Shown here in pieces: positions 6,731-16,130 of a stretch of 16,216 nucleotides of DNA (the first letter of the stretch is position 1; each line of letters opens with the position of its first letter). The translations under genes and the position numbers were made by a program. The stretch comes from JAWPNA01 sp045402695 (GTDB taxonomy: Bacteria > Acidobacteriota > Polarisedimenticolia > JACPZX01 > DASXTC01). The DNA lies in contig JAWPNA010000109.1 of NCBI GenBank assembly GCA_045402695.1, positions 1-16,216 of the forward strand, written 5' to 3'. The notes beneath the pieces are model-generated. The model searched no databases and was not told the DNA's origin. It saw only the letters and a list, made by a program, of their open reading frames with translations.

Positions 6731-7825
6731 GTGAGCCTTCAGCGGATTCTGCGGAGCGCCGGCGAGCGCGGTTTTCTCGACGCGATCCTGAAACGGTTTG
6801 GCGCCTACAGCCCGGCCCCCCCCGCCGGTATCGGTGACGACGCGGCCGTGCTCGGGCCTGGAGGTTCCACCGGCCGGCTGCTGCTCTCCACCGACTGTCT
6901 CCTCGAGGACCAGCACTTCCGCCGCGAGGAGCCTCCCTTTCTCCTGGGCCGCAAATCTCTCGCGGTGAACGTGAGCGACATCGCCGCCATGGGCGGCAGG
7001 CCGATCGCGTTCCTTCTGACGCTGGCGATCCCCGGCGATCTCCCGGCGAGATTCCTCGATCGGTTCGTGGACGGGCTGCACTCCCAATCGCGCGGGCATG
7101 GCATCGCCCTGATCGGGGGCGATACATCACGTTCGTCCGGCCCGCTCGTCATCTCGATCACGATCATCGGCAGAACGAGAGGTCGCAAGGCGCTGGAGCG
7201 CGCTGGCGCGCGCCCGGGAGACGGGGTGTACGTCAGCTCGGGGCTGGGAGCGTCGGCCGCGGGCCGCCGGCTCCTTCAGGCCGGATGGCGCCCGGTGATG
7301 AACGCATCAGGCCGCCGTCTCGTCCGAGTGGTGAAGCCGGCGAGGCGCCGCCAGGCCCCGCCGCGGGCCGCGCAGGCCGTGCTCCGGCATCTGGATCCCG
7401 AGCCCCGGGTGGGACTGGGGAGGTTGCTGCTGGAGAAACGGATCGCCTCTTCCGCGATCGATCTTTCCGACGGGCTGTCGCTGGACCTGTCGCGTCTCGT
7501 CGATGCGTCGCACGTGGGCGCGCGCCTCCTCGCGCCGGCAATCCCGATACACGACGCCGCGCGCGCTCTCGCTCCGCTGCTTGACGCCGATCCGCTGGAA
7601 CTGGCTCTTCACGGAGGGGAGGACTACGAGCTGCTGTTCACGGTCCCACCCTCACGCGAGAGTCTGCTGGCCGAGCTGGCAGCAGCCGATCCCGTCTGCT
7701 CCGCGTTGTTCATCGGACGGATCATCCGGCGGCCCCGGAGGGCACCCACGGTGATCCTGGCCGACGCCTCCGGGCGGGGGCAGGCTCTGCCCCCGGGCGG
7801 GTACGACCATTTCCTGACCCGGTGA
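6731..7825 (+). CDS. thiL: ThiL, thiamine-monophosphate kinase
   Basis: ThiL phosphorylates thiamine monophosphate with ATP to thiamine diphosphate, the last step of cofactor synthesis. Family motifs appear in order: GIGDDAAVL (33-41), LSTDCLLEDQHF, AVNVSDIAAMGG, LIGGDTSRS, GARPGDGVYVSSG, SAIDLSDGLSLDL and LHGGEDYELLFTVP. The glycine- and aspartate-rich nucleotide and Mg-binding residues of this AIR-synthase-like fold are therefore intact. At 364 residues it is longer than the usual ~325, partly because of a basic Arg/Ala/Pro-rich stretch between the AAGRRLL helix and the RHLDPEPRVG segment. The GTG start is 13 bases after the lon stop and lacks a clear ribosome-binding site, so the start is less certain. 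No TPP riboswitch precedes it. It probably shares the hsp20-lon transcript. Confidence 0.95.
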   Translation: MSLQRILRSAGERGFLDAILKRFGAYSPAPPAGIGDDAAVLGPGGSTGRLLLSTDCLLEDQHFRREEPPFLLGRKSLAVNVSDIAAMGGRPIAFLLTLAIPGDLPARFLDRFVDGLHSQSRGHGIALIGGDTSRSSGPLVISITIIGRTRGRKALERAGARPGDGVYVSSGLGASAAGRRLLQAGWRPVMNASGRRLVRVVKPARRRQAPPRAAQAVLRHLDPEPRVGLGRLLLEKRIASSAIDLSDGLSLDLSRLVDASHVGARLLAPAIPIHDAARALAPLLDADPLELALHGGEDYELLFTVPPSRESLLAELAAADPVCSALFIGRIIRRPRRAPTVILADASGRGQALPPGGYDHFLTR

Positions 7826-7874
7826 GGTCCTCGGATAGCCCCCGCCTGATCTCGGGCCACCTCCCGGCGATTCA

Positions 7875-7903
7875 TTGACGGCCCGCAAGTCATTGATTAG
7901 ATT
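7875..7903 (+). promoter_or_regulatory. Strong candidate promoter for the sigma factor-pilus operon
   Basis: TTGACG at 7875-7880 (5/6 match) and TAGATT at 7898-7903 (4/6 match) are separated by exactly 17 bp, the optimal sigma-70 spacing. It is the best promoter-like pair in the window and sits in the 212-bp gap between thiL and the sigma-factor gene, with local AT enrichment around the -10. Transcription would begin near 7910, giving a leader of about 130 nt. Confidence 0.6.
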
Positions 7904-7943
7904 GTGGCTCTTACTCGCAGTCCCCCGGGCGGATAAGTCTCTA

Positions 7944-7993
7944 GACGCGGCGCGCGCGGCACTCGTATGTGGGATGGAGCGCGCGCCGCCGTC
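7944..7993 (+). other. Strong GC-rich hairpin in the leader of the sigma-factor gene
   Basis: Bases 7948-7957 pair perfectly with 7979-7988 (10 bp, all G-C). Beyond a single bulged C at 7989, 7944-7947 pair with 7990-7993, for 14 bp in all and a 21-nt loop. Just downstream, CCCC, GGGG and CCCC blocks between 8004 and 8023 offer two mutually exclusive short hairpins beside the GGAG at 8024-8027. The large stem has no T-run and so is not a canonical terminator. It may influence translation or RNA stability. The rest of the 7826-8037 gap holds the promoter and otherwise nothing I recognise. Confidence 0.5.
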
Positions 7994-8037
7994 TCCACCT
8001 GGTCCCCCACGCGGGGTGGCCCCGGAGCCGGCGGTTG

Positions 8038-8619
8038 ATGGCGGACGAGATCACGCTCATCAGGCGGTCGCGCGAGCGGGACGAGCGGGCCTTCGAGCAT
8101 CTCGTCCTCCTGAAGCGTGAGAAGGTGTTTCGCATCGCCCTCAGCATCCTCGGCAACGAGGAGGATGCCCGGGACGTGGCGCAGACGGCCTTTATCCGGC
8201 TCTGGTCGGCCATTGGAGGTTTCGACGAGGCTTCGGCCTTCGATCCGTGGTTCTCCCGGATCGTGGTGAACCTGGCGATCGACTTCCTCCGCAAGAGGCG
8301 GCACATCCCGCATGCGCTGGAAGAGCCGATCGAGGAAGTGACGGGCGGGCTGCCTCCCGATATCCAGCCGGGAGCGGAGGCCGAGGCGATGCGCTCGGAG
8401 TTGAGGCGCATCTTCAACAGGCTCGCGGTGAAGCTGGCGCCGGCACAGAGAGCGGTCTTCACGTTGAAGGAGGTCGAGGGGATGAGCACGGAGGAGATCG
8501 CCAGTCTTCTGGAGATCAGGCCGTCCACCGTGCGGAACCACTTGATGCAGGCGCGCCGAATCCTGCAGGAAGGCCTGCGGCGCCGGTATCCGGAGTACTT
8601 CAGGGGACCGAGAAAGTGA
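8038..8619 (+). CDS. ECF-type (sigma-70 family) RNA polymerase sigma factor
   Basis: A 193-residue group 4 sigma factor with only regions 2 and 4. Region 2 (about 17-88) contains DERAFEHLVLLKREKVFRIA, the core-binding DARDVAQTAFIRLW (43-56) and VNLAIDFLRKRR. Region 4 (about 125-178) contains LAPAQRAVFTLKEVEGMSTE and the helix-turn-helix EEIASLLEIRPSTVRNHLMQARR. I chose ATG 8038 because conserved sequence begins there; the frame is open upstream to 7969 with no similarity, and TTG 8035 is an alternative. GGAG at 8024-8027 serves either start. The next gene, a zinc-binding anti-sigma factor, overlaps it by GTGA, so it is presumably held inactive by that partner. Its -35/-10 targets are unknown. 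Confidence 0.93.
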   Translation: MADEITLIRRSRERDERAFEHLVLLKREKVFRIALSILGNEEDARDVAQTAFIRLWSAIGGFDEASAFDPWFSRIVVNLAIDFLRKRRHIPHALEEPIEEVTGGLPPDIQPGAEAEAMRSELRRIFNRLAVKLAPAQRAVFTLKEVEGMSTEEIASLLEIRPSTVRNHLMQARRILQEGLRRRYPEYFRGPRK

Positions 8620-9287
8620 GCCACGATCCCACGGACAGCTTCGACTGCGGCCGCGTCGCCCTGTCGCTTCCGGCGTACCATCGGGACGATCTCCCCCCGG
8701 AAGAACGCCGGCTAATCCGGCGGCACATCCATGAGTGCCCGGCCTGCTTCGCGAAGGCGGTCGCATCCGATCCCGCGGAAATCCTCGCGCCCCTCGCCGA
8801 GGAAGACTCCTCCGCAAGGCCGGATCCCTTCTGGGACGGGTTCTGGCCGGCCATACAGGAAGGAATCGCGCGCGAGGGGGATCGCGGACGATTCCGCGCC
8901 CCGAATCGGCAGGCTCCGATCACACGGCGCGCCGCGGCGCTTCTCGTGCTGGCTGCCGCCGCTGCGGCGATCGTGTTCGTGATGGTGGGCGCACCAGGGT
9001 GGCCGCGCATGCCCCGCGCGCCCATGGCACCGCCCGCCGGCGGGTCATCCGCCTTGGTGGGCATGGCGGACGAGATCGCCACGGCCTCCGGTTCAGGCCA
9101 GCCCGTGATCTTCCACGAAGGCCGGCCGCTGCCGCCGACCGTGGAGCTGGTGCGAACGCCCGATCCGGCAAACGCGCGGATCTTCAGCATGACCTACTAC
9201 GAGGATCCAGCCCCCGGCGCACCCGCGGGATCCTCGCCGCGAGCGACGGAGTTGGTGCTCATCGTGGACGCGGGGATCGAGCTGTGA
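8616..9287 (+). CDS. Membrane-anchored zinc-binding anti-sigma factor (ZAS/zf-HC2 type)
   Basis: The 223-residue product has an N-terminal cytoplasmic domain with the His37-x3-Cys41-x2-Cys44 motif of zinc anti-sigma factors, preceded by a helix ending EERRLIRRHIHECPAC. One transmembrane helix lies at about 106-125, followed by a Pro/Ala-rich linker and a C-terminal outside domain (about 145-223) containing ARIFSMTYYEDP and a hydrophobic strand near the end. The N-terminal part should bind the sigma factor encoded upstream, and the outer part could sense or interact with an envelope partner. The GTG start overlaps the sigma stop (GTGA), with AGGGGA at 8602-8607. The outer domain resembles nothing I can name. 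The stop is again overlapped by the next gene. Confidence 0.8.
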   Translation: MSHDPTDSFDCGRVALSLPAYHRDDLPPEERRLIRRHIHECPACFAKAVASDPAEILAPLAEEDSSARPDPFWDGFWPAIQEGIAREGDRGRFRAPNRQAPITRRAAALLVLAAAAAAIVFVMVGAPGWPRMPRAPMAPPAGGSSALVGMADEIATASGSGQPVIFHEGRPLPPTVELVRTPDPANARIFSMTYYEDPAPGAPAGSSPRATELVLIVDAGIEL

Positions 9288-10057
9288 GCCGGGTCGCCCG
9301 TCGTATCATCCTGGTCTTCATATCGCTGCTCGTCGCGAGCGCGGCGCCGCCGGATGCTCCCCACTTCTGCGGGCCCGACGCGGACCTGATCACGCGCACC
9401 TTCACGATCCAGTATCGCGGCGTGGACGACGTCGTGACGCTCATCCAGCCGGCCATCAGCGAGAGGGGCTCCTACGCGGTGCAGCCGCGGATCAAGGCCA
9501 TCACGGTCACGGACACTCCCGAGAGCCTACAGCGCATCGAGACGCTCATCGCCGGCTACGACCTTCCCCCGCGAGGCATCAGCCTGTCGGTCCAGCTCCT
9601 GCGGGCCGAGGAAGGACCACCCCCGGCGGATGTGGAGAGAAAGCCGCCCAGGCGGATGGGTGTGCCTCCTTCGGTGATCCAGGACGTGACCAAGTGGGGC
9701 GTCATCACGCAGCTTGGGGGCGCCTCGGTCTCCACGGCGGAGAACGGCTCGGGCACTCTGGCGATGGGCGAGGAGTACCGCGTCTTGTTCCGGGTTGGAG
9801 CGGTCTCCTCCAGGCTCGGCGTCATCCACATGGATCGGTTCGCGCTGGAGAAGCTGAGGCGCGGCGCGGACGGGTCGCAGCGATTCGCTCCGCTCATCGA
9901 CGTGACGCTCAATCTAAAGGCCGGCGTCACCAGCCTCGTCGGGGCCACGAGCAGCCAGGACTCCAAGCAGGCGCTGTTCATCTCCGTGACGGCCGTGACC
10001 ACCGACCCCGTTGGCGCCCGCGTGCCCGCCGGCTCCGCCGAATCCAGGGAGAGGTGA
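9284..10057 (+). CDS. Exported protein with a secretin N-domain-like module; function unknown
   Basis: A 257-residue protein with a signal peptide (basic MSRVARR, hydrophobic core, probable cleavage after ASA near 18-20). Residues about 38-105 (TRTFTIQYRGVDDVVTLIQ...ITVTDTPESLQRIETLIAGYD) have the pattern of the short N domains of secretins of the GspD/PilQ class: a strand-helix-strand unit followed by a helix ending in a 'D-x-P' turn. The C-terminal part has a stretch near 207-238 (VTLNLKAGVTSLVGATS...ALFISVTAV) that recalls the end of a secretin core. It is far too short to form the outer-membrane gate. The GTG start overlaps the anti-sigma stop (GTGA), and pilC follows after 3 bp. It could be a periplasmic assembly or sensing partner of the pilus secretin, but that is inference. 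Confidence 0.6.
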   Translation: MSRVARRIILVFISLLVASAAPPDAPHFCGPDADLITRTFTIQYRGVDDVVTLIQPAISERGSYAVQPRIKAITVTDTPESLQRIETLIAGYDLPPRGISLSVQLLRAEEGPPPADVERKPPRRMGVPPSVIQDVTKWGVITQLGGASVSTAENGSGTLAMGEEYRVLFRVGAVSSRLGVIHMDRFALEKLRRGADGSQRFAPLIDVTLNLKAGVTSLVGATSSQDSKQALFISVTAVTTDPVGARVPAGSAESRER

Positions 10058-10060
10058 CGA

Positions 10061-11278
10061 ATGGCCGAGTACATCTGCAAGCTGGGCACGGCGACGGGCC
10101 AGACCATCGAGCGGACCTACACGGCCGCCACCGAGGAAGAGCTGCGCCGGGAGATCGAGTCGCAGGACTTCCTGATCTTCTCCATCAGGAAGAAGGCCGC
10201 CGCGGCCGCGCTGCTGGGTTTCTCCGGGCTCAGGAGGAAGCGCATCGCGCCCAGGGAGTTTCTGGTCTTCAACCAGGAGCTGGTCTCGCTGGTTTCCGCC
10301 GGCCTGCCGATCATCTCGAGCCTCGACATCCTCCTCGAGCGACGGAAGAACCTCGTCTTCAAGCGGGCCTTGGAGGACATCCGCGATCAAGTCAAGTCCG
10401 GGGCCTCGCTGTCCGAGGCATTCGGCTCGCACGGAGAGCTGTTCCCGCCGCTGTACGCCCCCACGCTTGCGTCGGGCGAGAGATCGGGCGAGATCGCCGG
10501 AGTGCTGAAGCGCTACATCAGCTACAGCAAGACAGTCCTCATGCTGCGCAAGAAGGTGACCTCGGCGACGATCTACCCGACCATCCTGGCCGTGATGGCG
10601 TGCTGCCTCATCGTGCTTCTGGTGACCTACATCCTGCCCAACTTCGAGGCGCTGTTCAGGGACATGGGCACCGATCTGCCGGCGCTCACGAAGATGATCC
10701 TGGGTTTGTCGAAGTTCGTGCGGGGCAACCTGATGATCCTCGTCCCGCTCGTGGCGGTGAGCGCATTCATGCTGGTCTCGTACAAGCGCTCCGATGCGGG
10801 AACCAGGGCCTGGGACTACTACAAGATGAAGATCCCGTTCCTGGGGCGGGTCTTCACGAAGTATGCCATCACACGCTTCTGCCGGACGCTGGGCACGCTG
10901 GTGCAGGGCGGCATCCCCCTGGTGACGTCACTGGAGATCGCGGCGCGTGTGATCGGGAACCGCGTCTTCGAGTTCGAGATGCTGGCCGTGGCCGGCAAGG
11001 TGCGCGAGGGACAACCCTTGTGGGAGTCGCTGGAGAAGACCGGACTGATGACCGACATGTCCGTCGAGATGATCAAGGTAGGCGAGTCCACCGGCGCCCT
11101 CGAGGAGATGCTCGCCAACGTGGCGAACTTGTACGACGACGAGATCGACGCCGACCTGACCACCATCGTCTCGATGATGGAGCCGGCGATGCTCGTCTTC
11201 ATGGGGCTGGTGGTGGCGACGATGCTGCTCGCGATCTACCTGCCGTTGATCAAATCCTACACGGCGTCGAACTACTGA
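10061..11278 (+). CDS. pilC: PilC/GspF-family inner-membrane platform protein
   Basis: The polytopic platform protein of type IV pili and type II secretion, which couples the cytoplasmic ATPase to pilin or pseudopilin extraction from the membrane. The 405-residue length is typical. Two T2SSF domains are visible (about 68-190 and 270-392), with repeated cores FNQELVSLVSAGLPIISSLD (70-89) and FCRTLGTLVQGGIPLVTSLE (273-292), and later GERSGEIAGVL (139-149) paralleled by GESTGALEEML (341-351). Membrane helices fall at about 171-192, 223-241 and 373-394. The ATG lies 3 bp after the preceding stop with an AGGTG-type ribosome-binding site overlapping that stop. The ATPase gene follows 10 bp downstream. 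Pilus and secretion versions cannot be separated by sequence alone; the PilMNOP neighbours favour a pilus. Confidence 0.95.
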   Translation: MAEYICKLGTATGQTIERTYTAATEEELRREIESQDFLIFSIRKKAAAAALLGFSGLRRKRIAPREFLVFNQELVSLVSAGLPIISSLDILLERRKNLVFKRALEDIRDQVKSGASLSEAFGSHGELFPPLYAPTLASGERSGEIAGVLKRYISYSKTVLMLRKKVTSATIYPTILAVMACCLIVLLVTYILPNFEALFRDMGTDLPALTKMILGLSKFVRGNLMILVPLVAVSAFMLVSYKRSDAGTRAWDYYKMKIPFLGRVFTKYAITRFCRTLGTLVQGGIPLVTSLEIAARVIGNRVFEFEMLAVAGKVREGQPLWESLEKTGLMTDMSVEMIKVGESTGALEEMLANVANLYDDEIDADLTTIVSMMEPAMLVFMGLVVATMLLAIYLPLIKSYTASNY

Positions 11279-11288
11279 GGGACAGGTC

Positions 11289-12951
<1,663 letters not shown>

Positions 12952-12962
<11 letters not shown>

Positions 12963-14034
12963 CCTGCTCAACATCGACATCAAGAACCTGAAACTGCCCC
13001 GGTGGCTGACCTTCGGGGCGGCGGCCGATTCCGGAGGCGGGGGGGTGAGGGCCAAATACCCGCCCGTCGCGATGGAGCTCGGGGTGGGTGAGATCAGTCT
13101 CGCCCGGCTGGTAAAGGACAAGGAGAAGAAGTGGACGCTGACGTCCTACGATCTCGTGACTGTCCCGCCCGGCCTGCTGAGCAACGACGCCTTCCGGATG
13201 CAGGTCAAGTCGCCCGAACAGTATAAATCGCTGCTCGCCGGGGCCCTGGCGAAGGAGGGAGTGAAGACCAACGCGATCTCCCTGGTGATGCCGGACCACC
13301 TGGCGCGCGTCGCGCTGCTGGCGTTCGAGGAGCTCCCGCGCACCCGCCGTGAGGTTCTCGAGATGGTTCGGTGGAAGATGAAGAAGGCCGTCCCGTTCAA
13401 GGTGGAGGACGCCGTCCTGGACTGTCAGGTCACACCCGGGGTCAACGGCAACGGGAAGGGGTACGCGGTGCTGGCGGTCCTCTCTCCCCGCGCCGCGGTG
13501 GAGGAGCACGAGGCGGCCTTCCAGCAGCAGGGGATCCACCCGGGCCTGGTCGATCTCAGCTCCTTCAGCCTCTTGCACCTGTACCGTCCGGTCATCGCGG
13601 CCGAGGTGCCCGCCGACGGCGATTTCATGCTGGTGAACGCCACCTCCTACTACTTCACCGTCATGATCCATCGAGCGGGACGCCTGATCTTCTATCGCAG
13701 CAAGAGCGCCGCCGCCGAGGACGCGGGCCCGGACTCCGAGTACCGGATGCTCCGGCGCGAAGTGCAGGCATCGCTGGTCTACTACCAGGAGAAGCTCGCG
13801 GGGACGCGGCTGGCGCGCGTCTACATGCGATCCGTGGGGCAAGACCTGCAGAAGCTGGCCTCGCTGTTCGAGAGCGCACCGCTGGCTGCCCGGCCCGAGG
13901 CGATCGATGCCCGGCGCATCGTGAAGGTCACCGGGCGGATCGCCGCAGTCGGCGAAGAGCGCGCGGCGGAGATCCTGCAACGGCTCGCCCCGGCCATCGG
14001 CGCCGCGCTTGGACGATCGGGAGGAGACGCCTGA
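12952..14034 (+). CDS. pilM: PilM-like actin-fold protein with degenerate nucleotide-binding motifs
   Basis: PilM is the cytoplasmic actin-like member of the PilMNOP alignment complex and binds the N terminus of PilN. The 360-residue protein follows the family layout, including the segment FEELPRTRREVLEMVRWKMK and a VPFKVEDAVLDCQV strand. Its position before pilN, pilO and pilP is classic. The expected nucleotide-binding signatures are altered: the first phosphate loop reads MELGVGE (41-47) instead of D-I-G-S, the second reads LVNATS (227-232) instead of V-D-I-G, and the adenosine GG motif region reads RVYMRSVGQDL (289-299). The start is TTG 12952 with AAGGTG at 12942-12947 inside pilB; the first 35 residues are not conserved, so another start is possible. 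Confidence 0.82.
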
Positions 14035-14801
14035 TGCGGCCGCCCACGATCAACCTCGCTCGCCGCCCCTTCCGCAACAACACCGTCCATTACACGGTGT
14101 TCGGCGCGTGCGCGGCGCTGCTGCTGGCGGCCACCGGCTACAACGTCAACGACTTCGTGAAGACGGGAGGCGAGTTAGGAAGGCTGCAGCAGGAGTTGGA
14201 GGAGCACACCACGCGGTACAACTCCCTGGCGGCCGACGTGCGTCAAATGAGGAAGGACGTCGAGGCTCTGGACCTGGGCGTGCTCAACACCAAGTCGCGG
14301 TTCGCCAACGGACTCATCCTCAGCCACTTGTTCTCGTGGTCCACGTTGTTCGAGCGCATGGAGGATCTGATTCCTCCTGACGTGAAGATCCGATCGATCC
14401 GGCCATCGATCTCCTCCACCAGGATCGAGGTCCAGATCGACGGCCTGGCGCGCGTCCAGGATGCGCTGTACGAGTTCGAGGAAAACCTCGGAAGATCCGA
14501 CTACTTCACCGGGGTCTACCCGGTCAGCGAGAACTCGCGCGAGACGAAGAACGAGCTGAACTTCATCCTGCGGATGGACTACATCCCCTCGGGCAAGTCC
14601 AAAGCGGAGTCTCTGACGCCCCCCACGCCCACGGCCGCGATGCCTCAGCCGGAACCCGCACAGCAGGCGGGCGGCGCCGCGGACGGCAACACGCCGGTTC
14701 AGCCTGCCCAGGGCGAAACGGGCGCGGCGGCTCCCGACGGCGCCGGTGCGCAGGCTACAGACCGCCAGGCGCAGTCGGATCCGAATGGGGGGTCCCCATG
14801 A
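14034..14801 (+). CDS. pilN: PilN-like pilus assembly inner-membrane protein
   Basis: A bitopic component of the PilMNOP complex. The N terminus carries the PilN motif INLARRPFRNN (6-16), which docks to PilM, followed by one transmembrane helix (about 18-36), a coiled coil (about 42-80) and an alpha/beta ferredoxin-like periplasmic domain (about 105-185). A Pro/Ala/Gln/Gly-rich low-complexity tail (about 187-255) is longer than in classical PilN and lies beyond the folded part, presumably in the periplasm. The ATG overlaps the pilM stop (TGATG), with GGAGGAG at 14020-14026, so coupling is tight. The end overlaps pilO by ATGA. Confidence 0.88.
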   Translation: MRPPTINLARRPFRNNTVHYTVFGACAALLLAATGYNVNDFVKTGGELGRLQQELEEHTTRYNSLAADVRQMRKDVEALDLGVLNTKSRFANGLILSHLFSWSTLFERMEDLIPPDVKIRSIRPSISSTRIEVQIDGLARVQDALYEFEENLGRSDYFTGVYPVSENSRETKNELNFILRMDYIPSGKSKAESLTPPTPTAAMPQPEPAQQAGGAADGNTPVQPAQGETGAAAPDGAGAQATDRQAQSDPNGGSP

Positions 14802-15403
14802 GACGAGTTGTCGCGGAGTTCGACATCAGGGCGAAGACGCCCGCGCTGACGGTCGCGGTGCTTGCGTGGCTGGCGCTAAACCTGGCGTTGGCGTTCCTGG
14901 TGAACGTGCCCCGCGCCCGGCGGGTGACGCAGCTCCAGGAGGCGGTGGTGCAGAGGGCGGGCATGCTGTCGGCCCGGGCGGACGACGTCGCGAGACTGCG
15001 GGACCATCACGACCGGGTGCTGGCGGGCCGGACGAGCCTGGACGAGTTCTACAACGACGTGCTGTCCACAAAGCAGGAGAGGCTCATCACCTTCCAGAAG
15101 GAGATCCGGGAGATCGCGAGGAAATTCAACATCAACATGGATACGATCGCCTACCCGCGCGAGAGCTACCCCAAGGACAAGGTGATGAAGTTCAGCGCGC
15201 AGATGCCGCTGACGGGATCGTACGAGAACCTCAGGCAGTTCGTGGACACGGTCGAGCGTTCGCAGAACTTCATCGTGATCGATTCGGTGCAGCTCGCCAG
15301 CTCCAAGGAAGGCGGGGTGATCCTGCAGCTCATCATCCAGCTTTCGACGTTTTTCGTGGACGAGGACGTCGTCGACGAGTCAGCGGGGAGGGCCACGTCG
15401 TGA
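14798..15403 (+). CDS. pilO: PilO-like pilus assembly inner-membrane protein
   Basis: The partner of PilN in the inner-membrane alignment subcomplex. The 201-residue protein has a short cytoplasmic N terminus, one transmembrane helix (about 16-36), a periplasmic coiled coil (about 45-75) and a ferredoxin-like domain (about 110-190) with the family pattern LTGSYENLRQFVDTVERSQNFIVIDSVQL. The ATG overlaps the pilN stop (ATGA). No strong ribosome-binding site is seen, only GGGGGG at 14787-14792, which fits translational coupling. A 45-bp gap follows, the longest within the pilus genes. Confidence 0.88.
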   Translation: MRRVVAEFDIRAKTPALTVAVLAWLALNLALAFLVNVPRARRVTQLQEAVVQRAGMLSARADDVARLRDHHDRVLAGRTSLDEFYNDVLSTKQERLITFQKEIREIARKFNINMDTIAYPRESYPKDKVMKFSAQMPLTGSYENLRQFVDTVERSQNFIVIDSVQLASSKEGGVILQLIIQLSTFFVDEDVVDESAGRATS

Positions 15404-15448
15404 GAGTGGGAGCTGCGGACTCTTGGGTTCGCTGAGCGAAAGGGGCCG

Positions 15449-16111
15449 ATGAACGGCAATCGTAGGCAGATCCTCCTCCTGGGGCTCCTTGGCGTGTCGG
15501 TGCTGGCGTTCCTGTGGTTCAAGGGAGGGTTGGTGGTGGCCTCGGGAGAGGTAGACACGCTGCCGCCGATCGATCTGGGAGGCCTGGACGTGAAGCTGAA
15601 GGAGATCAGCACCGTGGACCCGCAGATGTTCACCGAGGGGCGCCCCGACGCACGGCCCGATCGAAACCTGTTCCAGTACGGCGTGCCGAAACCACCGCCT
15701 GTGGATCCAGCGGAGGTGGAACGCCAGAGGATCGCGGTGCAGCAGGCGCTGCAGGCCGAGGAGGCCCGGGCCCGCGCGCTCAAGGCCCAGCAGGAGGAGG
15801 CGGCGCGCATCGCCGCCCTGACACCACCGCCACCGCAGATCGTGCCGAACCCCGCGCCGGCTCCGGCGCCACCCAGGGAGCCCCCCAAGCCGACTCCGCC
15901 TCCCATCAAGTTCAGGTTCATGGGGATGATGGGACCGGCCAAGAAGACCCTGGGAGTGTTCCTCGACGCGGACAACATCCTGCTTGCGCGGAAGGGCGAG
16001 GTGATCCAGGGGAAGTTCAGGGTGCTCGAGATTGGAGTCGAATGGGCGGATATCGGGTACGTCGATCCCATCTTCAAGGATCAGAAGAAGCGTCTGCAGT
16101 TCGGACAGTGA
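15449..16111 (+). CDS. pilP: PilP/GspC-like periplasmic linker protein
   Basis: A 220-residue protein that by position and architecture links the inner-membrane PilNO complex to the outer-membrane secretin. It has an N-terminal membrane anchor (about 7-24; not a lipobox, unlike classical lipoprotein PilP), a short segment with the RNLFQYG motif (72-78), a charged Ala/Glu/Gln coiled coil (about 88-124), a Pro-rich linker (about 125-152) and a C-terminal beta-rich domain (about 153-220) of the PilP/HR type. AAAGGGG at 15439-15445 is the ribosome-binding site. A small hairpin, TTCGC-TGA-GCGAA (15428-15440), abuts it and might modulate initiation. The membrane anchor plus RNLF motif also resemble GspC, so a type II secretion role is not excluded. 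Confidence 0.75.
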   Translation: MNGNRRQILLLGLLGVSVLAFLWFKGGLVVASGEVDTLPPIDLGGLDVKLKEISTVDPQMFTEGRPDARPDRNLFQYGVPKPPPVDPAEVERQRIAVQQALQAEEARARALKAQQEEAARIAALTPPPPQIVPNPAPAPAPPREPPKPTPPPIKFRFMGMMGPAKKTLGVFLDADNILLARKGEVIQGKFRVLEIGVEWADIGYVDPIFKDQKKRLQFGQ

Positions 16112-16117
16112 CGAGCC

Positions 16118-16126
16118 AGGAGGGAG
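16118..16126 (+). promoter_or_regulatory. Ribosome-binding site of the truncated last gene
   Basis: AGGAGGGAG lies four bases before GTG 16131, which makes that GTG a better start than TTG 16143. Confidence 0.6.
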
Positions 16127-16130
16127 CTTC

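Noticed and set aside
7969..8037. N-terminal extension of the sigma factor from an upstream ATG
   Set aside because: The extra 23 residues resemble no sigma region and fall within the hairpin leader; ATG 8038 begins the conserved part.
15428..15440. Small hairpin between pilO and pilP as a terminator
   Set aside because: Five base pairs with no T-run, directly beside the pilP ribosome-binding site; too weak to end transcription.
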